A DNA stretch of 64,000 nt, taken from NCBI GenBank assembly GCA_963565915.1, contig OY751488.1, positions 248,001 to 312,000 on the forward strand, read 5' to 3'. Positions 10,541-22,910 of this stretch are shown in pieces. The notes under the pieces are model-generated. The model made no database searches and was not told where the DNA came from. It saw only the letters and a program-made list of their open reading frames with translations. Each line of letters starts with the position of its first letter. Positions within the stretch are counted from its first letter, which is position 1. Position numbers and translations under genes: made by a program. The stretch comes from Entoloma clypeatum. Its lineage: Eukaryota > Basidiomycota > Agaricomycetes > Agaricales > Entolomataceae.

Positions 10541-11747
10541 TAGTTAATTTTTTGTATTTTGTATATGTCGTCTCTCCCCCGCCTTATGCAGGGGTAATCA
10601 ATTTATTTTTTTAATTCTCCCTGTTCCCCAACTTCTCCCATGGCCTCCTTGCCTCGACAAATGGGGGGAGGTTATCAATTAAGTGATTATTATTGTGTCA
10701 ATATATTATTTAGTTTGTAATGTACAATACTATTGAATATGAGATTATTGTTACCTTGTGAATGGTTAAGAAAATGACTTAAAAAAGCATTGATATGTAG
10801 TTAGAAAACAATATAATACATTTGATTCAGTTGGTATTTGTTGTGAAAACAAAATTCTGATCAAATTCCTATCAGAATAGTGGATTCCTATCAGAATAAT
10901 AAATTCCTCTCGCATTCCTCTGCACTCCGAGCGGAATCTGTGCGGATTCCTCTGTTTCTATCAGATTCCGAGCGGATTCCGGGCGGATTCCTCTGGAGGA
11001 CGTGGGGGAGTGTAAAGTACTGACAGTTGGAAGGATTGGAAGAGTGGGTCGTGCCTATCATGCCAAAGACTGGGTTATTCAACCTGCAAATTGGCAAAGA
11101 AAAACAAACTGTGACACATCGTCAACTTCCAATGACACCCACATACACATTTACAGATTACAGGGGCCAAGGTCAAACCATATCTCCAGCTATCATCAAC
11201 ATCAGAAAGCCACCAACAGGGGAATTGACGCCATTCAATAGGGTCTTTCAAAGTAGCCATGTTGACACCATTTTGAGTCCATTTTGTAACCATTTTGATC
11301 TCCCTGGTGGCCCGAAAATGAGATCAAGTAGGTGATGGCGGAAACAGCCATTTCGGCAAAGGACAAACGAGGCTCCATTTACACAAAAATGCCATTTTGA
11401 TTTTCCTGCTTACTTTCCTGCTCGGCATGATGGGAATGATTTCTTGTCAGGCTTTCCTAAATTGGCCTATGCTCCCCCTTACAACATGTCGGAATTTGCT
11501 GGACCTTGATGGATACCCATGCCGAACAATCCCTGCACAACAAAGGGTTTCATTTTTGCCATCATTTCGCTAAATTTTTTGACCAGGGGTCTCAAAGTTG
11601 ATCATTTTGGACTCCTGCCGGTTCCCATGCCGAACCCCATTAATCAGTTTTTATGGCCAAAATCATCAAAATGGGTGCTGGCATGGGATCCAGCAGGAAC
11701 CTGGCAGGTCCAACTTTGAAAGACCCTAATGCATATGTTGCTTTGTC
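10541..11747. other. Unannotated stretch with short repeats
   Basis: No gene recognised. Two copies of a CCCCGCCTTATG..GGGG hairpin motif lie at about 10520 and 10580. At 10870-10995 ATTCCTATCAGAAT and GCGGATTCC words are repeated. 11030-11730 is unique-looking sequence with scattered CCATTTTGA words. It ends in the empty-site flank (..GCTTTGTC) of duplicate copy 2. Confidence 0.5.
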
Positions 11748-13173
11748 GCGAGGGTGTTTGCAAACGAGTGTATGGCTGCTTCGACAACACCCAAGTGAAT
11801 TTCTACGGTTAGAATTATGTCAATTGGATGATGAAACCAAAAAGTGGTGGATTGACATTGGTATGTGGATGTGTCGACTGTGTAGGAGGAAAGAAAGTTT
11901 ACAATGATTTGATAATCAAGATGGAAAGAATCAGTACCTATTAATATCAATGACCTTGTCTATAACAAAAGGGAGGGTGGGGGTCAATGACTAAGATTGG
12001 TCAGACTGAGTCTGCGCTTATTCAGCTTAGTCATGATTGGTAATTAATTACTTTAGCAAAAAGCAACTGCAAAGCACAAGACATCCTCCATCAATCCACC
12101 ATCAATTCACTGAAAGTTGGTGTCCTTTCTGTGTCTCTTCACTGGGGGTGTGTATACTGTGTTGGGCATGTATTTTAGCACACATTTAGTAACCTAAATA
12201 AATATGGAGGGGAAAAAATGGATGGTTGTGGAGAAATATCATATTTTCTTGACAAGACTACAGAATTATTACAATTTGTGTAGGCATCTTCTGGCTTATT
12301 CCCTCAACGAAAACCACCAGTAGTATGCATAGATTAAGGGACAAAAGAGACGATAGGGATCCGTTCCACACATCTGTTGATATTGTGAGATTCAGCAGAA
12401 AAGAGGGGTTCCTGGGTGAATATTTGATATAGGCATTTTCTGGCTTATTCCCTTAACAAAAACCACCAGTAGTATGCATAGATCAAGGGACAAAAGAGAT
12501 GATAGGGACCCGTTCCACGCATCTGTTGATATTGTGAAATTCAGCAGAAAAGAGGGGTTCCTGAGTGAATATTTGATGTGGGCATTTTCTGGCTTATTCC
12601 CTCAGCGAAAACCACCGGTATTATGCATAGATTAAGGGACAAAAGAGACGATAGGGATTCGTTTCACGGATCTGTTGATATTGTGAAATTCAGTAGAAAA
12701 GGGTGGATATTTGATGTAGTTATTCCCCAGCTTATTCCTTTGGCAAATACATGATACACTCAATCCCTGCCTTATTCCTTCAGCGAAAGCGACCTACCAT
12801 GTCTATAGACCAAGGGGAAAAAGAGATGATAGGTATCCATTCCATGGATCTGCTGATGTTCAATGTTGTGTTGTTGTTGAAATACAGTCAAATGACTCAA
12901 ATCCACTCATTCTATGCATGGGACAGAATGTGAGAGGTATTTTCCACACACTTTGGTGAGTATTAAATAACACCACCACACAAGCAAGGGCCGCAGGTCC
13001 GAGCGCCATGACACAATATGTAAAAGATTGTTTGTATTAGATATTATCATTCAATTAGTGAATGCCAGGGGTTTTGAAACCCAGGTCGCGGGTACAGGTA
13101 CAGCTGGGTATGGGTATGCAGCATTTCGGGACCCCCGATACTGTACCATTTCGACCAAGTGTTCACAGGTGTG
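11748..13173. repeat. Duplicated 1.43-kb sequence, copy 2 (empty site)
   Basis: Near-perfect repeat of 2761-4190, including the 150-bp tandem array. Its left flank runs on without any LTR, so it shows the pre-integration state of the family-A insertion. It is cut off by the assembly gap. Confidence 0.9.
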
Positions 13174-13373
13174 NNNNNNNNNNNNNNNNNNNNNNNNNNN
13201 NNNNNNNNNNNNNNNNNNNNNNNNNNNNNNNNNNNNNNNNNNNNNNNNNNNNNNNNNNNNNNNNNNNNNNNNNNNNNNNNNNNNNNNNNNNNNNNNNNNN
13301 NNNNNNNNNNNNNNNNNNNNNNNNNNNNNNNNNNNNNNNNNNNNNNNNNNNNNNNNNNNNNNNNNNNNNNNNN
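13174..13373. other. Assembly gap, 200 N
   Basis: Run of exactly 200 undetermined bases. Frames crossing it are meaningless. Confidence 1.
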
Positions 13374-13921
13374 ATGACATCTCAAACACAGTAACGTACA
13401 ATGATGTGCTTCGAACAAAGACGTGCCGCTGGATTTGATTCCGTGAGCGACGCAGATACTGCGTAGTTTCGGGAAGAAGGGGTATAATATTAGGCAGCGG
13501 TACGATTTAATCGGAAAAACCCGAAGCCGGTTGTCACCGGTAACCATTATAAGCCAAATAAAAATTACTATATATTGCCTTTATAAATTTATTATACTCG
13601 CATCTGGTAACAACCAGGTTATCACCGGCCTTTTGGGTGACGCTGGGTCTCTAGGTAATAACCTGGTGATAACCGGGCCGGTTTTTTCCCGACAATTTTT
13701 CGCGGTAACAAAATTTTCAGCCATTGGGTATTTTGTGGATGCAATGGCGGAATCAACATGATCAACATATTTAAAAGTGGCCTTATTAGAAATTGCCTCT
13801 TTGAGCAGGCCCTCGGGGTGCTGCAACATATGAATTTAGAAAGCTTGTGTCAAACAAATGGGTGGGGCCGCCTCCAATGGGCATTATCGATCCCCTATTG
13901 CTACAGGCGCGCGCCCGGCCC
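13374..13921. other. Unannotated stretch with an inverted repeat
   Basis: No gene recognised. AACCAGGTTATCACCGG (13612-13628) and CCTGGTGATAACCGG (about 13661-13676) form an imperfect inverted repeat, and GGTTGTCACCGGTAACC lies at 13529. It looks like ends of a small DNA element, with no target duplication found. Confidence 0.45.
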
Positions 13922-14268
13922 TGTTATGCTTAACAAACCGTTCCAAGGTTCAGGCAGAGTATGCAGGAAGTGGAAAGGCGAAGAGCAATGTGATTGCTAA
14001 ATCTAAGGAACCTACTACAGTACAGGAGGTTTATATAGGTACTGACTATAGGTGGTAGCGGATGAGTCAGTACTGCGGAAGGCAGTGCGCATGAGTAAGG
14101 CGACTGCGGAAGGCTATGTACAATAAGTAAGCTGACTGTGGATGAGTCAGACTGTGAATCGAAGGTTGCGAAAGTAGATATTAGACATAGTAAGTTCGTA
14201 AGAGGGCACCGCGTCGGGCCGATAAGTAAAAATAATGACGTCGTCCGCATACCGTAGAGTCCGTAACA
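13922..14268 (-). repeat. 3' LTR of family-C gypsy (copy C1)
   Basis: 347-bp LTR with TGTTATG (13922) and CGTAACA (14268) ends, homologous in reverse orientation to the LTR at 63145-63546. On the minus strand a polypurine tract (GGAGAGGGGAACA) immediately precedes it, which makes it the 3' LTR. Confidence 0.9.
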
Positions 14269-14302
14269 TGTTCCCCTCTCCAAGCTCTGTGTTCTCACAG
14301 AG

Positions 14303-14674
14303 TCATTGTCCCCATCCCTCGTTGTTGCTGGGATCGGACCAGTTCGGACTCTCCTTGAGGCTCCAATCATATATCAACTCCTCGTTGATGGCTACGGCGA
14401 GTTCAAGGCCCTTGATGGCCAGCCGAATACGTCGATTTTCAATAACAAGGGTGCTGGTGTAATTTCCGAGGATTTGTTTCTCTTCGGGAGTCGGGGCGAC
14501 GGGGAGGTTGGACAGCGAATGAAGTCAGATATTCATCTGGCGATGAAGGAGGTCGGCAAGGGAAGTTTCGAGGGCATGGATTTGGTCTCTCATGGAGAGC
14601 GCTTCGTTCATAAGGGCGGCGATGGCGGGGTTGATGTCAGTAGTGGAGGTGGAGGTAACGATGGTGTTTGACAT
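14303..14674 (-). pseudogene. ORF3, small gene downstream of pol (family C)
   Basis: Small ORF between pol and the polypurine tract. From ATG at 14672-14674 it encodes MSNTIVTS.. with a Thr-rich start, ALETSLADLLHRQ, PTPEEKQIL, VIENRRIRLAI, INEELIYDW and a NNEGWGQ end, 123 codons. One in-frame TGA (14525-14527) replaces the glycine of the family-B homologue at 39883-40233. The two proteins align throughout and end in similar NN..GWG motifs. Likely helical/coiled-coil; function unknown. The alignment across two diverged families argues it was a real gene. Confidence 0.7.
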
Positions 14675-14810
14675 GGTGGCGAGGATGGTTGAGAGATAAA
14701 AGAAGAATGGGGTGGCTATATTGGGCAGGGAAAAGACTAGAGTGGGAAACTCGGTGTGTGGTTGACTGATGAAATCGATACTGCCATGGGTTTCGAGAAC
14801 TGTCCTTTTA

Positions 14811-17713
14811 TCATGGGCGAGATGGGTTCTGCCGATGGAAATCACGGATCAAATCTTGAGCGTTCTGAACATTAGCTCGAGGTTCCCATGTGTTCTCTTC
14901 TGGGCCATATCCTTCCCACTGGACGAGGTACTGGATCTTTCCTTGGAACTTTCGAGAGTCTAGGATTGTGGACACATGGTACTCTTCTTGTCCTTCGATG
15001 ATGATCGGATCAGGGGCTGGTTTCTTCTTTTGGATGGCGTACTTCGGGGTTTCATAAGGTGACAACAGGGTCTTGTTGAACACAGGGTGAATCATTTTCC
15101 AAGTCTTTGGAAGATCAAGAAGATACGCGCTAGCCCCTTTCTTCTCTAGGACTTTGAATGGTCCATGTCGGAGTGCGTCGAGTTTCTTCGAGGGACGATT
15201 AGTCCTGATGTTAGTCCCTTCCAGCCACACCTTGTCTCTGATGCGATAGTTCTGAGACGGACTCCATTGTGTATCAACTGTCTTCTTCATCTGGTCCTGT
15301 GCTTGTTTTAGTGCTGCATTGGCTTCTTCTCGTGCCTGTTTGAGTTTTTTCAAGAAGTCGTTGGCAGCCGGATTGGTGTCTTCCAACACAAGTTCTCTCT
15401 TCCAAGGGTGTAAGCCATAGTTGAGATAGAATGGTGTGTGCTTCGTCGTCTGATGTTCTTTGTCATTGTACTGGAATTCAGCGATTGCGATCCATTCAGC
15501 CCAATCGTCTTGCAGATGGTTAACGAAGTTTCGTAAGAACACTTCTGTTTCCTGATGCGATCGTTCGGCCTGTCCATCAGTCTGTGGATGGTATGCGGTG
15601 GACAGGTTCCTTTTGATTCCTAGCATGCGGCAAAGTATCTCCATGAACTTCGCGGCGAACTGTGGCCCTCTGTCACTGATGATCTTCTTGGGGATCCTGT
15701 GAAGCTTACATATTTGATCCCGATAGATCTTGGCTAATCCTTCAGCCGATAATTCCATGGTTGTCGGAATGAGATGGAGCATCTTCGAATGTCTGTCCGT
15801 GATGACCAGAATCGCATTCTTTCCATCGGACTCTGGTATCGGTCCCACGACGTCAATCCCTATGTCTTCCCATGGATGACTTGGTGCTGCATGGGGATGT
15901 AGCGGAGCATGCCGTTTCTGTCTGTTGATCTTGTTGCGCTGACAGGTGTTGCAACCCTTTACGTACTTCTTCACATCATGCAGGATGGTAGGCCACCAGT
16001 AGGTGCGAGTGAGGAGTTCGTGTGTTCGATACTGTCCTGGATGTCCAGCCACTGGTGCATCATGTGACTCAAACATCAGTTCTTGACGCAGTTGTGGGTC
16101 CGGTGGAACATAGACTCGTTCTCCTGCATATGTGATGCCATTTTCTTGTTGATACCAATGAGGATTCTTTTTTAGACCCTGGGCTACTTCTGTCTCCATG
16201 CGGTTTGAACCCTTGATATGTGCGATCCACGGATTTTCGATGGTTGTGACATTTCCAATCTTGATGGAATCAGATGTTTCACCCCCTTCAAAGAATTGTT
16301 CCTCCGTGAACATCTCCATTTGTACCACATCTTCTGATTCCAATTGTTTCAAGAATAGTCCCTCCTTGAGCATTTGGTCACTGTCTTGCGATTCGAGTTC
16401 CGTTTCATACCAGGGTAAGTGCGACAAGATGTCCGCTTTTGCATTTGTCTTGCCAGGCACATGCCATAATTTGAAGTCATAATCTTGTAACTTCATCTTC
16501 CAGCGCCTTTGTCATTGATTTAGGTCCTGAGGACGGCGGAAATACTCCAGGTTCTTGTGATCAGTTAAGATCTCAAAGCGTTCCCTGGCCTCGAGTAGAT
16601 AGTGTCTCCAATCTTTCAGTGCTTCCATGACTGCCAAAAGCTCTTTGTCGTATATCTCGTAATTTTGTTCGGCCGCGGACATGGTCCGCGACAAGAACAC
16701 GATAGGATGCCATTTGTCGTCCTGTTTTTGAGAGAGTACCGCCCCAATTGCATAGCCCGATGCATTGGTTTTGACCCTGAACTGTCCATCTGGTTTTGGT
16801 AATGCCAAGACTGGTGCCGATGTGATCGCCTGTATGAGACCTTCAAATGCCTTTTGTTCTGTTGGTCCCCAAGTAAACGCAGTGCCACCTGTGAGCGCGG
16901 TAAGTGGTTTCGCGATGTTTGAGTATCCTTCAATGAAGCGTCGGTAGAAGTTGGCAAACCCAAGGAACTTCTGGACTTCCTTTTTTGATGTGGGTGCTCG
17001 CCAGTTTCGGATTGTGTCCACCTTCTCGGTTTCCATCTCAACATGTCCTTCACCAACGACATATCCCAATATGGGACACTTTGTTACTTCCCAGAAACAC
17101 TTTTTCTCCTTTAGGAACAAGTCATTGTCCGATAGGATCTGCAGAATTTCTTCGGTGTTTCGCGCAAGTTCTTCCTTGGTTTTACCAATAACCACAATGT
17201 CATCCATGTAGATCACACAGATGCGTCAGCAGATCTGGTCCCGGAATAGACTAGCCATCATCCGAGAGAACGTTCCCGGGGAGTTGCAAAGGCTGAAAAA
17301 CATGACCAATGGTTCGAACAATCCTCGACTGGTGAGGAAGGCGGCTTTCCATTCATCGCCTTCCTTAATCCGGACGTTGTTGTAACCCCACATGATGTCC
17401 ATCTTATTGAAGTAGACTGCATCTTTCAGCACGTCCAAGAGGTCGGAGATGCGCGGGAGTGGGAATTTGTCTTTGACTGTAAATTTGTTGACCATGCGGT
17501 AATCTTGTACCAATCGTTTGGAGCCATCCTTCTTGTTGATGAAAAAGCAAGGGGAAGCATAAGGGGATTTGGATGGGCGGATCTTTCCAGTTGCTAGACC
17601 CTCGTCAATGAATGCGTCCAATTCCTCTTGTTCCTTTTGTGTCATGGGATATGTATTTCCCCCTAGTTCCTTTGGTGCGTCTGGTGTAAGTTCAATACCA
17701 TGGTCCCATTCCC
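14811..17713 (-). pseudogene. Family-C gypsy pol, 5'-truncated
   Basis: Minus-strand pol in three open blocks. 17226-17713: RT N-terminus (SKSPYASPCFFINKKDGSK, then VQDYRMVNKFTVKDKFPLP). 16512-17216: RT with IYMDDIVVIGK, FLGFANFYRRF and RNase [10 protein letters not shown]. 14811-16496: integrase HHCC (SHDAPVAGHPGQYRTHELL), core (GIDVVGPIP, SDRGPQFAAKF, QTDGQAE) and chromodomain (IQYLVQWEGYGPEENTWEP). The blocks are separated by single TGA codons at 17226-17228 and 16512-16514; both sit where family B has CGA. Protease and gag are missing; at about 17713 the sequence switches to family-D integrase. Confidence 0.9.
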
Positions 17714-20635
17714 ACATGGTTGTTGTATGCAAATTCAGCCATCGGAAGCCATTTGTCCCAATCGTCTTGACGTTCATTGACGAATAGGCAAAGATATTGT
17801 TCCAATCCTTGATTGACCCGCTCCGTCTGTCCGTCTGACTGCGGATGGTAGGCTGTCGAGGCAGCAAACTTAATGCCAAGCAGCCTGTATAGTTCGCATG
17901 TGAACTTGGCGACAAACTGTGGTCCGCAGTCGGAGACAATGGCCTCTGGTAGTCCGTGGAGTTTCCAGACATTTTGAATATAGGAGCATGCAGTTCCGAG
18001 TGCGGAGATGTCAGAGTGTGTCGGGATGAAGTGTCCCCACTTCCCTACTGAGTCCACTACTGTTACGGACTCTACGGTATGAGGACCACATCATATCTTT
18101 TACTTATCGGCCCGACTTGGCGCCCTCTTACGAACTCACTATGTCTAATATCTACTTTCGCAACCTTCAATTCCCAGTCTGACTCATTACATTACTTCGT
18201 CATCCCCTTTAGTATACTTCGCTCCCGCGCTGACTCGCTTTCCGCAGTCAGCTTACTCACTGTACATAGCCTTCCGCAGTACTGACTCATCCGCTACCAC
18301 CTATAGTCAGTACCTATATAAACCTCTTGTACTGTAGTAGATTCCTTAGATTTAGCAATCACTTTGCTCTTTGCCTTTCCACTTTCCTGCATACTCTGCC
18401 CGAACCTTGGAACGGTTTGTTAAGCATAACAACTACCACCATGATAGCGTCGTAGCCATGGGCTTCTGGTAGTTCAGTAATGAAGTCAACACTGGTTACT
18501 TGCCATCGCTCCGTAGGGACTGGTAGTGGATTGAGCTCTCCGGAGGGCGGAGTATGTCGGACCTTGGTGCGGAGGCATGGGTCGCATGTCTTGCAGTATT
18601 GACCTATTAAATGAGACATGTGTGGCCACCAGTAATTGTGCGACACCAGTTCCAGGGTTTTCCACCATCCCGGATGTCCGGCCACCGGAGTGTCGTGGTG
18701 TTGTGTGAGGATCTGATGACGCAGTTGGGGATTGTTAGGAACATAGATACGATCCCTGAAGTAGAGCAAACCTTCCGCTTGCCTCCACTCCGCACTTCGG
18801 ACGGACCCCACTCCGACGGTCAGAAGGGCTTTGACAACCTCCGCCACACTATCCTCCAGTAGCCCCTCTCGCATTCCCTGTCGGATCTTGCGGAGGACGT
18901 TGCGTTCTTCCCCTTGAACAGTTACCCCACGCATTGCTCGCACTGCAAACAATTCTGGTCGAAGAAGGATGATGTTTTCGTTGTCCCGCGATCCGTCTCC
19001 GTGGTCCGCTTGTCGGGACAAAGCATCGGACTTGCCCATTGACTTTCCAGGTTGATGGTGCATTTTGAAATCGAAACGAGCGAGGTATAAGGACCATCTA
19101 GCTTGTCGTCGATTTAGTTTTTGGGCTGTCATGAAGTACTCAAGATTTTTGTGGTCTGTCCAAATCTCCACTGTCTTCTCCGCTCCTTCAAGGAAGTGCC
19201 TCCACTCCTCTAATGCGCGGACCACCGCCAACATCTCCTTGTCGTAGATCTCGTAGTTGCATTCCACCGGACTAAGGCTTTTGGAATAGAATGCGACAGG
19301 GTGCCACTTACCATCCTCTGTTGGTTGGGACAGTACTGCTCCAGTTGCAAAGTCCGAGCTATCCGCTTCTACCCGCCACTCCTTTCGATGATCAGCTAAG
19401 ACCAGGATCAGAGCGGATGTAATCCTCCGCTTCAATTCTGCAAATGTGGACATTTCTCCCTTCTTCCAAGACCAGAGGTGCCCCTTCTTCGTGAGCTCGA
19501 AGAGAGGGCGTGCGATGTCCAAAAACCCTTCAATAAAACGGCGATAGAAATTAGTGAATCCCAGAAATGACTGTACTTCTCAGACGTTTGTCGGAGCGGG
19601 CCACTCCACGACCCCTGCTACCTTCACCAGATCCATCTCTACGTGTCCTTGTTCAATAATAAGGCCTAAGTATTCAATGCGTGTTTGCTCGAACTCGCAT
19701 TTCTCTGGTTTTAGATAGAGTTTGTGTTCGCGAAGTCGTTCCAGTACAATCCGTGTGACCCTCCGATGTTCTGCAAGGGTCTCCGTGAAGATGAGTATAT
19801 CATCAAGGTAAACACAAACTACACCTTCAGTGATAAGGTCCTGAAAGATTTCGTTCATCATAGTCTGGAATGTGGATGGACTATTAGTGAGGCCGAAGAA
19901 CATCACCAATGGTTCATAGAGTCCGCGATTGGTCCGAAAAGCAGCCTTCCACTCGTCTCCGGGTTTTATCCGTACATTGTTGTAACCCCAGCAGATGTCG
20001 AGTTTGGTGAAGTATTGAGCGCGTTGAAGTTTATTGATCAGTTCGGATATGAGCGGAAGCGGATACTTGTTTTTGATAGTTTTGGAATTGAGTGACTGGT
20101 AGTCTTGTACAAGACGAAGGGAGCCATCCTTTTTCTTGATATAGAACACCGGAGATGCCATCAGAGACTTGGAAGGGCAGATCCGACCAGTTGCAAGGTT
20201 TTCCTCCAAAAACGCGTCGAGTTCTTTCTGTTTGTTTGGGGCGAGCGGATATACCTTACAACCCGCCGGAGAGGCGTCCGGAGCAAGTTCGATGGCGTGG
20301 TCCCACGTTCGCTCTTCCAGTAAGGTGTCGAAAGAGGTCTTTGAGAATATGTCTTCGAAATCAAACAAGTGGTCTGGTACGGAGTCGCAGAAAGATTTGG
20401 GTTTTTGGTTACTGAGGAAGGCCTCCGATAGACGTTGCGAGATATTGGATGAAGCGCGGATGAACTCCGCCTCCATGGGTACTGTTCCAACAAAAAGGCA
20501 ATCTCCCTCCTCAAACTCATCCTCTTCCTCATCGTCTTCCGCTAACTCCTCTGCTTCCTCTCCTTCTGTGACATCCTCCACCCATGGGCCACGCGGAGCC
20601 TCCTCTGCTAAACCGGACATCGGAGTGGAACCCAT
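17714..20635 (-). pseudogene. Family-D gypsy pol (RT, RNase H, integrase), broken
   Basis: Third gypsy lineage. RT block 19580-20635: SPVFYIKKKDGSLRLVQDYQ, YLDDILIFTETLAEHR. A single TGA (19580-19582, CGA-type site) separates it from 18438-19522: [15 protein letters not shown], RNase [10 protein letters not shown], integrase zinc domain ([25 protein letters not shown]) and start of the core ([16 protein letters not shown]). The core is interrupted by a solo LTR (18061-18432) and resumes at 17714-18055 (SDCGPQF, where the usual RG is CG; QSDGQTERVNQ). The integrase C-terminus is lost at the junction with family C. Confidence 0.9.
18061..18432 (+). repeat. Solo LTR of family C
   Basis: 372-bp plus-oriented LTR (TGTTACGG to GCATAACA), homologous to 63145-63546, flanked by 5-bp direct repeats ACTAC at 18056-18060 and 18433-18437. 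It lies inside the family-D integrase core without internal element sequence, so it remains after LTR-LTR recombination. Confidence 0.95.
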
Positions 20636-20644
20636 CCGACAGGC

Positions 20645-21292
20645 TCAGATGTGGACTTGTTCGAACTTCCGCTCCTTCCGCTCTTGGGCTGCCTCCTGTT
20701 GGCATGTCCGACATCGTGCAGGACACTGGCTCATCTTCACTTCCCCTGAAGCCCAATCTACCTCGGGGTTGTGTTCTTTGAGCCAAGTGAAGCCTAACAC
20801 GATTTCTTGTTTTCCCAAACTTGTGACTGCAAGCTGGGTCCGCTCCGAGTGATCCCAATAACGGAGCACTACATCCAACACCTCCGTTATTGCTCCAGCC
20901 TCGTTCGGAGTTCCGTTGATGTTGTATACCGGAATTGCGCGTTGTAGTTTTCGAGTAGAGAGTTGGTGTTTCTCAACCAGAGTACATTCAATAAACGATC
21001 CTGTTGCCCCACTGTCAAGTAAGGCCTTTTGTGATAGTATGTCTTTAGTGTCAGTAGTTTCAAGAACTATGTCTAGTTCGAGGGAATTGTCGGAGTGAGT
21101 GGCTGCGGCGAGAACATATTGTTTTGGAAGCCGACGCTCCCACTTAGAGAAGCGGATGTGGATAGGGTTTGCGGAGTTGGGTGCAACTATAGGATCGTTT
21201 GCAGGCTTAGAGATGGAGGGTATAGGATCATATTGTTCCATAAATAAGGCAGCATAATGATTTTTAGTAGACAACAAGGGCGCACTGTTCAC
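20645..21292 (-). pseudogene. Family-D gypsy protease region
   Basis: 215-aa frame containing the retropepsin motif ALLDSGATGSFIE followed by IVLGFTWLKEHNPEVDW, typical of gypsy aspartic proteases. A Cys-rich segment (CPARCRTCQQE) comes after. It is in a different frame from the RT block beginning at 20635, so either a frameshift separates them or a short segment is lost. Confidence 0.85.
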
Positions 21293-22051
21293 TCATTTTG
21301 AGAAGGAAAATCCTCCTGTCCTCCCTCCGACTCCGCAGACTCCGTGGGTGGAACGGAGTTGTCTTCCACTGCGTCCTTGACCATGAGTTGTTCCATAATA
21401 AACTCATCCTGCTCCTCCATTGTCATGAAGCGAACGTCGAAGCGAAGGGGGCATTCACGACTAAAGTGACCTCTTTTGTTACATCTGAAGCATGCATTGG
21501 CATTCTTGCCTTTGACACGTGAAGTATCAATTTCCATTGCATTAGGGTCCCTTGTTGGCGGGGCGGATGCGGATGTGAGCGGAGCTGGACACGGAGTGAA
21601 TGGAATGTAGGGGCGAGGGAATACTGAGGTGCCAGGTACTCTTGGTCCAACAACGTTGCGGAAGGTGGATGTGTGGGTCGGAGCAGTGGCTTTGAAGGCT
21701 TTGTTGGCAATCCTATTGTCGTCGTTGACTTGTGCTGCAGAGTACCACTCATCGGGGTTGTCATCCACAGGCCATCCATGGGTCAGGGTGGCAATCTCGT
21801 TCTGAATGTCGGAACGGAGACCATGGTGGAATTTGAGTACTATATTGGTATCCTCCTGATAGCCTGCTTTGTCAATGTAGTCTTTGAACTCATCAATATA
21901 GGTCTGGACATCCCGTTGACCTTGATAATAGGATTCTCCTTTGAGGATCAGTCTCGCGTCCTGCTCCTCATTCTTCAGAGTGAAATCCATTGTAAAGACT
22001 GCGTGGAAGTCCACCCAAGTCCGATAAGGCGGAGCACTGGTCCTCCGCTCC

Positions 22052-22910
22052 TAGTGGTGGACAAGGGTACACAAAACCCTCAGGGTTTTGGTGAAGGGTA
22101 AGGGAGGGTAAGGGTGAGGGTCAGAATTTCTTACCCTCCGAAAACCCGCACCGTTCGGACAGGTTTGGAGGGTCACATGATGTTTGGTTGAGCCAAACAA
22201 TCAACAATCAACAAGTTGAAGTTGAAGTTGATAGTTTTATCCCCCCTACTCATGCCCAACGGCCCCCCGTCGTGCATAACGGCCCCCCTTTGCGCCCAAT
22301 GGCATCCACTCGTGCCCAATGGCCCCCACTCATGTCAACTCATGCCGACTCATGTCAACTCATGCCCAACGGCGTCCAACAGCCCCCCTTCATGCCCAAC
22401 GGTCCCCTGTCGTGCCTAACGACCCCCCTTCGCGCCCAACAGCCCCCCTTCGTGCCCAATGGTCCCACTCACGCCCTCTTGCCTAATGGCCCTCACCATT
22501 CCCCACCCTCCCATACTCGCCCACTGCCACCACCTACCCATCCGCCAAATGGCGCGGGAGGCGAAGGCAGTGGCTAGAGAAGGGGAGGTGGGCTGGGAGG
22601 TCCACGACAGGGTGGGTGTAGTACGTGAGAGCACTGGGACGCGACGCGACACGCGCATGAGGAGTGAGGAGGGTCGCATGTGCACCCCCACAAGGTCCGC
22701 GATGGTGCGCGGCGCGCAGACAGGCTGCGTAGCACCAAGGGTGTCTACCCTTGTGTGCTGTCCCACGGGTATTCTGTACCCCCGCATACCCTCGAAAGCC
22801 CTCACCCATAGGTGAGGGTTTTCCTTACCCTTGACAAGGGGGTACAGTTTTTCGAGGGTAGGGGTACGGGTACGGATTTTTTACCCGTGGGTTACCCCTG
22901 TCCATCACTA
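22052..22910. mobile_element. 859-bp hAT-like non-autonomous element
   Basis: Termini TAGTGGTGGACA and TGTCCATCACTA are inverted repeats with one mismatch, flanked by 8-bp direct repeats TCCGCTCC (22044-22051, 22911-22918). TAGNG ends and an 8-bp duplication are hAT hallmarks. Subterminal DNA is full of GGGTA/TACCC words. The interior carries the CCCAACGGC minisatellite (22253-22480). No transposase. Confidence 0.9.
22253..22480 (+). repeat. Minisatellite, CCCAACGGC core, in 22052 element
   Basis: Imperfect array with cores CCCAACGGC or CCCAATGGC every 15-25 bp on the plus strand, interrupted near 22330-22360 by ACTCATGTC/ACTCATGCC words. Same core as the arrays at 30740, 37380 and 59328. 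Confidence 0.8.

Noticed and set aside
9836..10547. Long overlapping frames on both strands (up to 235 codons)
   Set aside because: The DNA is C-rich low-complexity; stops are rare by composition, and no frame has domain-like sequence.
10510..10600. CCCCGCCTTATG..GGGG hairpins as transcription terminators
   Set aside because: Eukaryotic context and no gene upstream; intrinsic terminators do not apply.
13028..13547. Open frames spanning the N run
   Set aside because: They are formed by undetermined bases and have no sequence support.
18061..18432. This LTR as the 5' LTR of the family-C element at 13922-17713
   Set aside because: It is in the opposite orientation and has its own ACTAC duplication, so it is an independent solo LTR.
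22188..22577. Proline-rich ORF as a possible secreted or effector protein
   Set aside because: It is a reading of the CCCAACGGC array inside a hAT-like element, with no signal peptide.
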